From Sphingomonas changbaiensis NBRC 104936 (GTDB lineage: Bacteria > Pseudomonadota > Alphaproteobacteria > Sphingomonadales > Sphingomonadaceae), in NCBI RefSeq assembly GCF_000974765.1, contig NZ_BBWU01000049.1:1-47359 (forward strand): 47,359 bases of DNA. The letters run 5' to 3'. The translations under genes were made by a program, and so were the position numbers. Below, one piece after another: positions 1-7,591 of the stretch (the first letter of the stretch is position 1; each line of letters opens with the position of its first letter). The notes beneath the pieces are model-generated. The model was given only the letters and a program-made list of their open reading frames with translations. It was not told the DNA's origin and searched no databases.

Positions 1-59
1 CTCGCCGCAGGCGAGTGGTGGAGGGGGCCCAACTCCAGGCCGTGCTGAAAGCCGGGCCC

Positions 60-104
60 CCCTCCGTCAGCCCTTCGGGCTGCCACCTCCCCGTTCCGGG
101 GAGG
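60..104 (-). terminator. Double hairpin / REP-like sequence after the DUF2171 gene
   Basis: Two perfect hairpins sit side by side: CAGCCC-TTC-GGGCTG (68-82) and CCTCCCC-GTTCC-GGGGAGG (86-104). They begin just after the stop codon of the minus-strand DUF2171 gene, so they could end its transcript. The composition also resembles the dispersed palindromic repeats of sphingomonads, so it may be a repeat element reused as a terminator. Confidence 0.45.
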
Positions 105-111
105 ATTTATA

Positions 112-1122
112 TCACCGGTCCTCGTAGGTGCCCGAGAAGCTGCGGTTCAGCATGTGGGCGCCTTCGCCGCGGTGCTGGTCGTCATCCTCGAACAGGGCGC
201 GGCGGTTTTCGATATCCCGCCACTGTTCCTTTGCCTGATCGGCGGTCTTGTTGATCGTGACCTTTTCGTCGACCGACTGGATCCAGGAGCAGGGGATCGA
301 GTGGTGGTGGCCGCCGGCGGCCGGGTCGTTCTTGGTCAGGATGATGCGGTCGCCCGCAACCTTGTCGACGGTGCCCAGATGCTCGCCGTCCGATCCGCAG
401 ACTTCCATATGCTCGCGGACCTGGCGCATGCTGGAGCGCTGCTGGTGGCGCTGGTTGCGCCAGTTCGAAAACTCGCTGTGGAACTTGTCGCGGTTCTCGC
501 GGCGATATTCGTCATAGTCGCGGTCGAGCGAGTCCATCTGCTGCCGCCGCCAGTCGCGATAATTCTCGTCCTGCGGATGCGCGCTGCGCCAGTCGCCGCT
601 GCCCATGCCGCCCATGCCGCCGCCATAGCCGCCGCGATCCTCAAAGCGTCCGCCGCGGCTGCGGTAATCGCTGGTGCCGCCATAGCGGGAGCCGGCCGCT
701 TCATAGCCGCCGCTCGATTCGCGCCGGCTGCGCCAGTCGCGGTCGCTCCAGCCGCCGCGGTCGCCGCCGCCCCAGGGCTCGCTCGCGTCCTGACGGAAAT
801 CGCGGTCACGGCCGCCCATCGTCGCGCTGCGGCCATAGTCGCGAGACTCGCCGCGCCAGCTGTCGCGCCCGCCATAGCGCTGGTCCCGGTCGCGGTTGTG
901 ATCGCGCCCGCGATCGTCATCGTCGCTGAACCAGGACCGGATCTCGTCGCCGGCCTTTTCGAAGAAGCCGCGATCATGGTCGCCGCGATTGCTGTTGTCG
1001 CTGCCGCGCCAATCGTCGCGGCCGCGGTCGCTGCGATTGCTGCCGCTGCGATCATATTCGCGACCTTCGTAATAGCGCCCGCTGGGCTCGCCATAGCCGC
1101 GATAATTGTCCCGATCTGCCAT
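112..1122 (-). CDS. DUF2171 domain-containing, Arg/Asp/Gly-rich protein
   Basis: The product is 336 residues. The first two thirds are a low-complexity tract very rich in Arg, Asp, Gly, Ser and Tyr ([21 protein letters not shown] and similar). The C-terminal part holds a compact DUF2171-type domain ([20 protein letters not shown], then an [14 protein letters not shown] stretch), a small beta-rich fold found in many alphaproteobacterial proteins. The ATG at 1122 is chosen because GAGGAG lies about 10 bases upstream and because reading further upstream would run through the tRNA gene. No signal peptide or membrane segment is visible. The molecular role is unknown; proteins of this group are often linked to general stress responses, and a possible stress-type promoter lies upstream. 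The domain is a confident call, the function is not. Confidence 0.8.
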   Translation of the reverse strand: MADRDNYRGYGEPSGRYYEGREYDRSGSNRSDRGRDDWRGSDNSNRGDHDRGFFEKAGDEIRSWFSDDDDRGRDHNRDRDQRYGGRDSWRGESRDYGRSATMGGRDRDFRQDASEPWGGGDRGGWSDRDWRSRRESSGGYEAAGSRYGGTSDYRSRGGRFEDRGGYGGGMGGMGSGDWRSAHPQDENYRDWRRQQMDSLDRDYDEYRRENRDKFHSEFSNWRNQRHQQRSSMRQVREHMEVCGSDGEHLGTVDKVAGDRIILTKNDPAAGGHHHSIPCSWIQSVDEKVTINKTADQAKEQWRDIENRRALFEDDDQHRGEGAHMLNRSFSGTYEDR

Positions 1123-1197
1123 TGTTCGGATGCTCCTCTCGTTAGAGTTCAGGAGGCAAAGCGCGGCCCTGTGCGGCCGCACACTCCCACACGAGTC

Positions 1198-1252
1198 AGC
1201 GCATCCAACCTGCGTTAGTTCCGGTCGGAACGGGGTCGTGCGACGAAGCGTG
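1198..1252. promoter_or_regulatory. Possible divergent EcfG-type promoters around a 14-bp dyad
   Basis: The dyad GTTCCG-GT-CGGAAC spans 1218-1231. Read leftward, GGAAC (1222-1218) is followed after 16 bases by CGCT. Read rightward, GGAAC (1227-1231) is followed after 17 bases by CGTG. The known alphaproteobacterial general-stress (EcfG) promoter is GGAAC-N16/17-CGTT, so each side has a perfect -35 and a 3-of-4 -10. The leftward copy is placed to drive the DUF2171 gene, the rightward one the tRNA-Ala gene. Inference from motif spacing only. Confidence 0.3.
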
Positions 1253-1323
1253 TTGCATCGTGCGGGAGGCGCGAGTAAGGGCCCTGCTTCGCGCCGGCCA
1301 GCCCGGCGCCAAGGACATGGTGC

Positions 1324-1401
<78 letters not shown>

Positions 1402-1453
1402 CCAGCGGATTTTTCCGTTGAGTTCAAAGACATTGATCGAGCGGGGCGATTGC

Positions 1454-1475
1454 CGTCCCACAGAGTCGTCCCACA
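1454..1475. repeat. Left pair of CGTCCCACA repeats (possible integrase arm sites)
   Basis: CGTCCCACA occurs at 1454-1462 and 1467-1475, a 13-base period, followed by CTTGCGCTT. A similar arrangement (TCCCACA, then CGTCCCACA, then CTTGCGCTT) lies just inside the right end at 35451-35483, in the same orientation. Paired short direct repeats near both ends of an integrated element are what arm-type integrase binding sites look like. The assignment is inferred. Confidence 0.4.
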
Positions 1476-1568
1476 TTCTCTTGCGCTTTGGCAGCATGGT
1501 CTGGCACCTTCTGGAAAGGTATCGCCAGATTGCGCGCGCAGGTTAGCGGCCAAGCGAAGCCACGGCCT

Positions 1569-3326
1569 TCAGTAATATTGATCGTTCGCAGACGGATCGC
1601 GTCGAGCCGAAAATCCGAACAGCGCCCGCTGCTGCGCCCAATCCATTGGGATGCTCGAATACATCAGCGCCTTGCGCGTCAGATCCCTTGGCTGGGCGCC
1701 GTCCATGATGGCTGCAATGATGTCCGGCGCCAGATAGTTGAGCCGAAGCGCCCGCGCCACGAAGGCCGGCCGCCGCCCAAGCCGAGTCGCGACCTCTTCA
1801 ATAGAGAGTGCACGGTTCTCATAGACCATTTCCTGTGCCTTGCGGGCGAACCGCATCAACGAGATGAGGCCCTTTTGCGGCTTTGTCGTCGTGGATTTCG
1901 GATCGAGTGGCAGGCGGAAGCGGCGCTCGCTGCGGACCGCGACAGCTTCGACCTGAAGCGCGTAAGTGCGATGCGGTTCCGCGGTTACCGCGCCTCTTGG
2001 GCGGAACAGGCCGGTCCCCGGCCAAGCAAGAAGCGCTGCCATCTGGTCGCAGCGAAGCACGATTCGCACCCATTCGCGCGAGAGTTCGACCCGGTCGATG
2101 AGAGCTTCCCATGCAAACCGAAGCCGGCGCCGATCGAAGGTCTCCAGGTGACGTGCGGCAGTCGGTCCGCGATCAATCAGTCGGTCCGTCGCTGCATCCC
2201 GCAAGCCTGTTGAATGAATAGCGCCGCTCAGATCGAAACGTCGACGGAACAGCGCGCAAATCGATGTCCGGACGAGCTCTTCCAGATCCGTTCCGCCGGC
2301 CCGGAGCTGCTTGATTCCGCGCTTGGTGGCGCGGTGATTGGCATCCGAGATATAGTAGCGATAGCGCGATTGGCGCTTGATGCCGCCCTCGATCCGCATC
2401 GCGCGGCCGATGTCATCGAATGAAAAGCCGAGCAGCAAATGATCCTGCGGGCGCGCGGCCGGTTGCTTCAGCTTTCGCGAGTCACGCAGGACTTGCACGC
2501 GATCCCAGAGATCGCGGTCGATGATAGCTTCGTGCTGGCCTTTGAACACCTCGCCCTTGAAGTGAAACTGGCCGGTGTAGACCGGGCTGCCCAGCATCGC
2601 GTAGATCATGCCACGCGTGGCGAGCCCGCCGCCGCTTTGCTCGCCGCGCCGATTGATCCAACACTTTGCCTTGAGCCCTCGCGCGCGGAACTCGTTCGTC
2701 AGCTTTTCCGAGCTGGCGACGACCAGATAGCGCTCGAATATCTCGCGCACGATTGCTGCTTCGGAGGGATTGACGATCAGCTTGGCCTTGACCACGTCAT
2801 AGCCAAAGGGCGGGGCTCCGCCTGTCCACCGGCCGGCCCGCTTCATCGCCGCCATTTTGTCCCTGATCCGATCCGCCAGCATCTCCCGCTCGAACTGGGC
2901 GAAGGTCAGCAGGATATTGAGCACCAGCCGGCCCATGCTGTCCTGCGTATCGAACGCCTGGGTGACGCTGACGAACGTGACGCCATATTGTTCGAGCAGG
3001 TCGATCAACCGGATGAAGTCGGCCAGGGATCGTGTTAGCCGATCCAGTTTGTAGATGACGATGACGTCGATGTGGCCATTCTCGACGTCCGCAAGCAGCT
3101 GTCGGAGGGCAGGGCGTTCGAGGTTGCCGCCCGAATACCCGCCATCGTCGTAACGTTGAAAGTTCTCCGTCCATTTCCGGTGGCGCTGGCTCCGCACATA
3201 GGCCGAGCAAATCTCGCGCTGAACTTCGATGCTGTTGTTCTCTCGATCGAGCCCTTCTTTGACGCTCTTTCGAGTGTAGATGGCGCAGCGAACGGGGTGC
3301 GTTTGGAGTCCATGTATGTGTGACAT
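1569..3326 (-). CDS. Large serine recombinase (resolvase/recombinase family)
   Basis: The product is 585 residues. The N-terminal resolvase domain (about residues 12-160) shows the catalytic-serine region YTRKSV and the conserved DGGYSGGNLERPALRQL, YKLDRLTRS and FAQFEREM stretches. A recombinase domain follows (about 175-290, GGAPPFGYD and SPVYTGQ). A C-terminal helix-turn-helix resembles the ParB type (SIEEVATRLGRRPAFVARAL). Such enzymes cut and join DNA for integration, excision or inversion. The ATG at 3326 is preceded by GGAGGG at good spacing. The gene ends about 170 bases from the tRNA-Ala gene, just inside the island. The tRNA-type direct repeats are more likely the work of the tyrosine integrase at the other end, so this enzyme may be a passenger or serve another site. 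Confidence 0.9.
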   Translation of the reverse strand: MSHIHGLQTHPVRCAIYTRKSVKEGLDRENNSIEVQREICSAYVRSQRHRKWTENFQRYDDGGYSGGNLERPALRQLLADVENGHIDVIVIYKLDRLTRSLADFIRLIDLLEQYGVTFVSVTQAFDTQDSMGRLVLNILLTFAQFEREMLADRIRDKMAAMKRAGRWTGGAPPFGYDVVKAKLIVNPSEAAIVREIFERYLVVASSEKLTNEFRARGLKAKCWINRRGEQSGGGLATRGMIYAMLGSPVYTGQFHFKGEVFKGQHEAIIDRDLWDRVQVLRDSRKLKQPAARPQDHLLLGFSFDDIGRAMRIEGGIKRQSRYRYYISDANHRATKRGIKQLRAGGTDLEELVRTSICALFRRRFDLSGAIHSTGLRDAATDRLIDRGPTAARHLETFDRRRLRFAWEALIDRVELSREWVRIVLRCDQMAALLAWPGTGLFRPRGAVTAEPHRTYALQVEAVAVRSERRFRLPLDPKSTTTKPQKGLISLMRFARKAQEMVYENRALSIEEVATRLGRRPAFVARALRLNYLAPDIIAAIMDGAQPRDLTRKALMYSSIPMDWAQQRALFGFSARRDPSANDQYY

Positions 3327-3482
3327 CTTGGGCCCTCCGGGGGTGGAGGTACATTACCAGGAGCGTTGTCAGTTGCGCCTGCCCCGCTCGACATAGAGCG
3401 GGGACGCCAGCCAGACCTGAGGCAAGCGGCACTCAAGTTGTTGGGCGACGGCGATCGGAACGTCGCAAATGCGCCCATTAGC

Positions 3483-3620
3483 GACATTCCGCATTGCGCG
3501 GGCCGCGTGAGATAGCTGACATTCCCGAGCATTGCCGCTGAAGGTCCGCTCGCGACCCCACCCGGAAGATCGGCCTGCGACGCTGGGATGGTCCGCTGCC
3601 GACCGGCAAAGCTGACATTC
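3483..3620. repeat. Scattered GACATTC boxes upstream of the GFA gene
   Basis: GACATTC occurs at 3483, 3518 and 3614. The same heptamer is the hallmark of the better-preserved 82-bp repeat at 4121-4300. Here spacing is irregular (35 and 96 bases), so this may be a decayed stretch of that family. The region 3327-3689 shows no convincing gene. Confidence 0.3.
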
Positions 3621-3689
3621 GGATTGGCGGGATCGCGCCGACCGGCGGCGACCCATTGCCGCCGTTGGTAGAACGCCTAATGTCCGAGT

Positions 3690-4097
3690 ATGCCAAAGCA
3701 GCTAAGCGGCGCCTGCCTCTGTGGCGCGGTGCAGTACGCGGTGCTCGATGACTTCGAGTACGCGCTGAATTGCCACTGTTCCCAGTGCCGCCGCGCCACC
3801 GGTTCCGCATTCAAGCCGCTGGCTGGCATTAGTCGATCTGCGCTTCATATCGCTAAAGGTGACGACTTTCTTCTCATCTACGGTAACAAGGAAGCCGCTC
3901 ATGACGTGCACTGCCGATCGTGTGGATCGCTGCTCTTCTCGGTCGTACGGGACGGCGCGTACGTCCACGTGACAATGGGTACACTGTTGGATACTCCGAA
4001 CATCCGGCCTTCGATGCACATCTTTGTGGCATCCAAGGCGCCATGGTACGAGATCGCCGACGGTCTGCCACAATATGCAGAGCTACCGAACGGCTGA
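3690..4097 (+). CDS. GFA family zinc-binding protein
   Basis: The product is 135 residues, the usual size for the GFA family (named after glutathione-dependent formaldehyde-activating enzyme). The zinc-binding cysteines are all visible: CLCGAV near residue 9, CHCSQCRRATG near residue 30, and CRSCGSLLF near residue 72. Most family members are uncharacterised thiol/zinc proteins and many do not act on formaldehyde, so the substrate stays open. The start is the first ATG of the frame and no strong ribosome binding site is visible. The gene stands alone between stretches of the GACATTC repeat family, which suggests it travelled as a small cargo cassette. Confidence 0.85.
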   Translation: MPKQLSGACLCGAVQYAVLDDFEYALNCHCSQCRRATGSAFKPLAGISRSALHIAKGDDFLLIYGNKEAAHDVHCRSCGSLLFSVVRDGAYVHVTMGTLLDTPNIRPSMHIFVASKAPWYEIADGLPQYAELPNG

Positions 4098-4120
4098 ATG
4101 TCCGCTCGCCACCCTAACCT

Positions 4121-4300
4121 GACATTCTGATCGAGATATGATCCTGGCCGTCTTGGCCGGCTGATCCGCGCCCATTCGCGACATCAGCAGCAGGTTCCAT
4201 TTTGCTCAGAACCGGACATTCGCGATCGGCGGCGTTGCTCGGCAAGGTCGCGCCCTTTGCGGACCTCGGGTCGGGTTGGCGCGATTTTAATACGGGACAT
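4121..4300 (-). repeat. Copies of an 82-bp degenerate repeat (reverse orientation)
   Basis: Starting at 4168 the sequence reads GCGCCCATTCGCGACATC, then GGTTCCATTTTGCTC (4193 on), CGGACATTCGCGATC, GGCAAGGTCGCGCCC, and again GGTTGG with GGGACATTCGCGGA near 4274-4296. This is the reverse complement of the repeat unit at 12441-12690, with the same order of sub-motifs and an 81-base step. No gene is seen between 4098 and 4371. Confidence 0.6.
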
Positions 4301-4371
4301 TCGCGGACCGGTCAGGCAACGCCGACTCGTGACGATTAAACGGACACTGGCGAGCGATCGACTGTTGCCGA

Positions 4372-5400
4372 TCAGATTCGTATGTGCCGAACCTCCACGC
4401 GAGTCCCCGGGCTTGCATCGGCGATGGTCACGGTCGCGCCCAGCTGCGTTGACAAGGCCTCGACGATCCCGGTGCCGAGTCCCCGCTTTCCGCCGTTGTT
4501 GCCCAACGGCATTCCGCGCCCGTTGTCCGATACGGCAAGCAGCCGAGCGCCTCCATCAGCTGCGAAGGACACCGTGATCTTTCCGCCAGTGGCTCTATTT
4601 GGGAACGCATGCTTGATTGCGTTGATCACCAACTCCGTCACGATCAGGCCCATGCTGACCGAAACCTCAGAGTTTGTGGCGGTGTCGTCCACGATCGTCT
4701 CGAGAGACAGCCGTTGCGGATCGTCAATCATGGAAGCCGAAATGCTTCGGCACAGGTCAGCGAAATAGGTGCGGAGTTCAACCGACTTCAGCTGGGTGAC
4801 CGCCAGCTGTTTTTGCAGCGTCGCGATCGACATGACCCGGCTATGAGCATCGCGAAGATGCAGACGAGTTTCCTCCGACTGAACGCGCCGCGCGCTTTGC
4901 AACAACACGCTTGCGATGATCTGCAGACTGTTGGCGACACGGTGCTGGAGTTCCTGCAGCAGAAGGTGCTTTTCACGAATCAGGTCGTCTTTTTGCTTTT
5001 CGGCCAGGCGCGTCGCGGTGACGTCTACAGCGGCAAGCACAACGCGGACTTTGTCGGTATCGAAATAGTCGAGTTTGTGAGCACTCAGAATAAGACGGCA
5101 GTTCGCCTTGCCGTCGCGGACAAGATCCATCTCATAGGCGTCAATCTCGGCCGCGCCCGCAATAGTGGCTCTGAGGAGCGAGTTGAGTTGTGGAACGTCC
5201 CACTCACCGGCGCCCAGATCGGCCAGACTCCGGTTGGCGATCGTCGCCGGATCGAGATTGAACGTGTTACAAAATGAGCTGCTTGCACCGATGAGGACCA
5301 TATTGCCGTCGAGCAGGAGTAAAGGCGCTTTCGACGACTCAACGAGCGCCATAGCGAGACTGGTCACTGTCTCGTTTGGGAGGGGCCTTGGCTCAACCAT
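4372..5400 (-). CDS. PAS domain sensor histidine kinase, HisKA_2 type
   Basis: The product is 342 residues. A PAS domain (about residues 15-125) leads into the phospho-acceptor helix LLLQELQHRVANSLQII, where the histidine lies (about residue 153). An HATPase domain follows with GLIVTELVINAIKHAF (N box), SDNGRGMPLG (G1) and GLGTGIVEAL (G2). No membrane segment is present, so it senses a cytoplasmic cue. HisKA_2/HWE kinases of alphaproteobacteria often feed the general stress response. The ATG at 5400 lies 8 bases inside the upstream receiver-like gene, so the two are translationally coupled. It is the last gene of a three-gene minus-strand set. Confidence 0.88.
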   Translation of the reverse strand: MVEPRPLPNETVTSLAMALVESSKAPLLLLDGNMVLIGASSSFCNTFNLDPATIANRSLADLGAGEWDVPQLNSLLRATIAGAAEIDAYEMDLVRDGKANCRLILSAHKLDYFDTDKVRVVLAAVDVTATRLAEKQKDDLIREKHLLLQELQHRVANSLQIIASVLLQSARRVQSEETRLHLRDAHSRVMSIATLQKQLAVTQLKSVELRTYFADLCRSISASMIDDPQRLSLETIVDDTATNSEVSVSMGLIVTELVINAIKHAFPNRATGGKITVSFAADGGARLLAVSDNGRGMPLGNNGGKRGLGTGIVEALSTQLGATVTIADASPGTRVEVRHIRI

Positions 5401-5650
5401 CTCTGCGATCCAGAGCTAGCCTGGTCGCATCCACTATGTGCCCAGCGCTGATTGGCTTCTCGACCAACACATGAGCGGGTATCCCTGTCCTGATCTCACC
5501 GGGACTCCCGGTTACGACGAGAGCGGGTATCAACCGTTCAGAACAAATCGACTGAACCGCTGTGATTCCAGCGCCCATATGGGACCTAAAGTGGCGGCTC
5601 GGACGAAGGTCTGCTGACTGAGTCTCGTCCAGGCCCGGCTCGTTGCTCAT
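5393..5650 (-). CDS. Receiver-domain stub (C-terminal half of a response regulator receiver)
   Basis: The product is 85 residues. Residues 28-85 match the back half of a receiver domain: a helix (GITAVQSICSER), a strand with the conserved Thr (IPALVVTGSPGE), and the conserved Lys strand (HVLVEKPI) before the last helix. The first 27 residues do not resemble the acidic pair or the phospho-acceptor Asp strand of a receiver, which a full 120-residue domain would have. It overlaps the DUF2384 gene by ATGA at 5647-5650 and the kinase gene by 8 bases, so it is intact in the operon frame although the domain is incomplete. It could be a true non-phosphorylated receiver or a deletion derivative. Confidence 0.6.
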   Translation of the reverse strand: MSNEPGLDETQSADLRPSRHFRSHMGAGITAVQSICSERLIPALVVTGSPGEIRTGIPAHVLVEKPISAGHIVDATRLALDRRDG

Positions 5651-5973
5651 GCGGGTGACCGAAGCTCGCCTATTTCGACGTAAACATCCGGCATGCTGAA
5701 CTGGGCCAAGCCATTACTGCCGCCGGAGGCCTGGCAGGACCTTTCGCTGAGGGCAGCAATCACGCCCTCTACTGCGCTGAGGCCAGCTTCGCTGCTAACC
5801 GCCAGATCGATGGGCCGCCCCCCGAGTCCGGCATGATGCGAGTTGAGAAACTCAACTGCCGTGCCAGGCCGCGGCATGTGCTCCCAAGCCAGCTTTGCGG
5901 CGCGCCCTTGTCGAGCGGCTTCGGCCGGAGAAAGCCTGACGAAATCGGACCGCCGGCGCGAAGACTTGAACAT
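5647..5973 (-). CDS. DUF2384 (Xre/MbcA/ParS-type) domain protein
   Basis: The product is 108 residues. Residues 35-85 read AVEFLNSHHAGLGGRPIDLA followed by a helix ending EGVIAALSER. This is the W/F-L-N-x3-x-x-LGG-x-P-x-D-L pattern of the toxin-binding domain in Xre/MbcA/ParS antitoxins. The basic N-terminus may contact DNA. No RES-type or similar toxin lies next to it; downstream are the receiver stub and the sensor kinase, with overlapping stop and start codons. I infer a regulator rather than a classic antitoxin. The first ATG is used; an AGGAGTG lies immediately upstream. Confidence 0.65.
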   Translation of the reverse strand: MFKSSRRRSDFVRLSPAEAARQGRAAKLAWEHMPRPGTAVEFLNSHHAGLGGRPIDLAVSSEAGLSAVEGVIAALSERSCQASGGSNGLAQFSMPDVYVEIGELRSPA

Positions 5974-6091
5974 GATGCACTCCTGAGTGACAGCCTGTTC
6001 CCCACCGGCTGAAGGTAAAATCGCTGACCTCTATTGTCCGGCTTCACAGCGAAGGACGGCCCAGCTGCGTGGCGGCCGGACCGTCTCCAGT

Positions 6092-6553
6092 TCACATATC
6101 CCGGTAGCGGTTCGGCATGACCTGCAGCACGCGCCCGTTGCGGACATTCACGAGCAGAATATCGTTGCCGTAGCGCACCCACCGCTGGTTTCGCGCCGCT
6201 CGGTCCAGGCCGCGCGCCCCAGGATCGGAGATCGCGTAGCGCCATCCGTAGAAGCGCGGGCGAAGCCTGGTCCCTTCGCTGACGCTGCTATAACTCCAAT
6301 TGCGGTAGGGAGAGACATAGGCGCTGCGGCGCTGGTCGCGTCGATCTTCGTGAAGCTCCTGACGGGCTTCTCGGAGGTCCTCGCGCGCTTCGCGAATGTC
6401 GCTTCGGCTTGCCCGCTCCTGCGCCTGACGCAAATCCTCCTGATGCGTCTGTACCGTGCGTTCATCCTTGCGGATTTCTCGCGCCGACTGCGCGAAGGCG
6501 GCAGACGACAATACGGCGCCTGCCAGCAGGCCTGTGACGATCAAACTTCGCAT
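6092..6553 (-). CDS. RcnB-like periplasmic protein
   Basis: The product is 153 residues with a clear signal peptide (MRSLIVTGLLAGAVLSSAAFA, cut after AFA). A charged helical stretch rich in Arg and Glu follows (about residues 24-75). The C-terminal motif RWVRYGNDILLVNVRNGRV is the conserved end of RcnB-family proteins, which in E. coli modulate nickel/cobalt homeostasis in the periplasm. Many alphaproteobacterial members lack that proven role. AAGGAG sits just before the ATG. It is divergent from the small genes on the right and about 120 bases upstream of the DUF2384 operon. Confidence 0.75.
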   Translation of the reverse strand: MRSLIVTGLLAGAVLSSAAFAQSAREIRKDERTVQTHQEDLRQAQERASRSDIREAREDLREARQELHEDRRDQRRSAYVSPYRNWSYSSVSEGTRLRPRFYGWRYAISDPGARGLDRAARNQRWVRYGNDILLVNVRNGRVLQVMPNRYRDM

Positions 6554-6792
6554 ACAAATCTCCTTCTCGTAGTTCTGTGGAGATTTGCGCTGTGATCATT
6601 TGAAAAACAGCGAAATCAACGCACTCAAATGGCGACGATATGTTGGGGATCAAGGACCTATTTCTATAATGGGCAGTTTATTTCATTATGGCGTTCAGAA
6701 AAATGTCGCATGAGCTTGAGCGCTCTATATACTGAGAAATGGGGAACTAATCTGATCATGCGCGTACAGCTTCAGTCAAATTGGAAAAAATC

Positions 6793-6930
6793 ATGACCTA
6801 TTTCGAACGTGTCCATCCGAAGCACTTTACGGCGTTCCTGACGGCGGCAGCTGAGATTGCCGCCCAGGCGATCGCCCGGCGGAAGCTGCCACGGCCGGTG
6901 CTGTCGCTGAAGCTTGCTCGAGTGGAATGA
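6793..6930 (+). CDS. Possible small protein, 45 residues
   Basis: An ATG-to-TGA frame encodes a basic, alanine-rich helix (MTYFERVHPKHFTAFL, then AAAEIAAQAIARRKL, ending LKLARVE). A weak GGA lies 8 bases upstream. The stretch 6554-6792 upstream is AT-rich and promoter-like but holds no gene. Nothing in the product is recognised. It is reported because the composition changes from AT-rich to coding-like at its start; it may be spurious. Confidence 0.3.
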   Translation: MTYFERVHPKHFTAFLTAAAEIAAQAIARRKLPRPVLSLKLARVE

Positions 6931-7220
6931 GGAGGACGCGCTCTGCGGGTCCGACGCTGTTTGTATGATTTTTCGCGGTCCAAGGCTGATTTTCTCTTCA
7001 ACCGCTGGGCACCTTCGTGCCGCCGGGAACTTTCGAATTGATCCATGCGGAGCGGATCTGCCTGCCGACTGGTTTTGGCAGTCCACGATACGCCATTCAT
7101 AAACGTGAAGGCACCTAAGGCAATTCGGCCGCCAGCATCGGCTCGACAGCCTTGATCAGATTGGCCCTCTCTCGAGACGGTGGTGCGCATCTAAGTTTAT
7201 CGAGCCGGATGGAGGAACCT

Positions 7221-7424
7221 ATGTCAGATTGGATAAAGTGTACAGCGCTTGGGCAGCCGGAGCGTTCGATCTACATCAATGTTGAGCGCATCGTTGCGGT
7301 TGCGGGCGACGAGAACGGAAGCTCTGTCATCTATGGCGTCGAAAACGGTACCGGCAGGGGAGAGATCGCTGTAATCGAACCTCCCGAGTCAATCCTCGGC
7401 GGTAGCAGGATCCGGCATTCCTAA
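7221..7424 (+). CDS. Small hypothetical protein, 67 residues, FlbD-like pattern
   Basis: GGAGG lies 6 bases before the ATG at 7221, which is why this start is preferred over upstream ones. The product reads as a short beta-rich domain: MSDWIKCTALGQ, then IYINVERIVAVAGDENGS, then IAVIEPPESILGG. The order (W/K-L-T, Y-V-N, hydrophobic strand, V-x-E-P-P-E-x-I) is similar to small FlbD-like proteins, which I note only as a fold resemblance. No flagellar genes are nearby. Function unknown. Confidence 0.55.
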   Translation: MSDWIKCTALGQPERSIYINVERIVAVAGDENGSSVIYGVENGTGRGEIAVIEPPESILGGSRIRHS

Positions 7425-7591
7425 ATGTCGAGCAGCCGCCCGCTGGATTCCCGAAGCCAATGATCCTCGCGCCCGAACGTGGCAGAGCGCAGTCACTACG
7501 GCAGCCGGTGTCGGGGACGTGGGACGGGTGATAGAGATGCCCTGCGCGCGGCAGGCCTGATGCGCTGACCGCAGCAGCGGAAGGAACTTCA

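Noticed and set aside
154-1218. A long plus-strand frame opposite the DUF2171 gene, Ala/Val-rich
   Set aside because: It is the antisense shadow of a GC-rich, Arg/Asp-rich gene that has a good start and a recognised domain.
3369-3656. Minus-strand frame upstream of the serine recombinase
   Set aside because: Its repeated ECQL words come from GACATTC boxes in DNA; no start context or protein-like fold.
5647-5973. DUF2384 gene as half of a classic toxin-antitoxin pair
   Set aside because: No RES or other toxin gene is adjacent; the neighbours are a receiver stub and a kinase.
6798-7190. Minus-strand 130-residue frame between the RcnB-like gene and the small plus-strand genes
   Set aside because: Arg/Ser-rich shadow composition with no ribosome binding site and no family.
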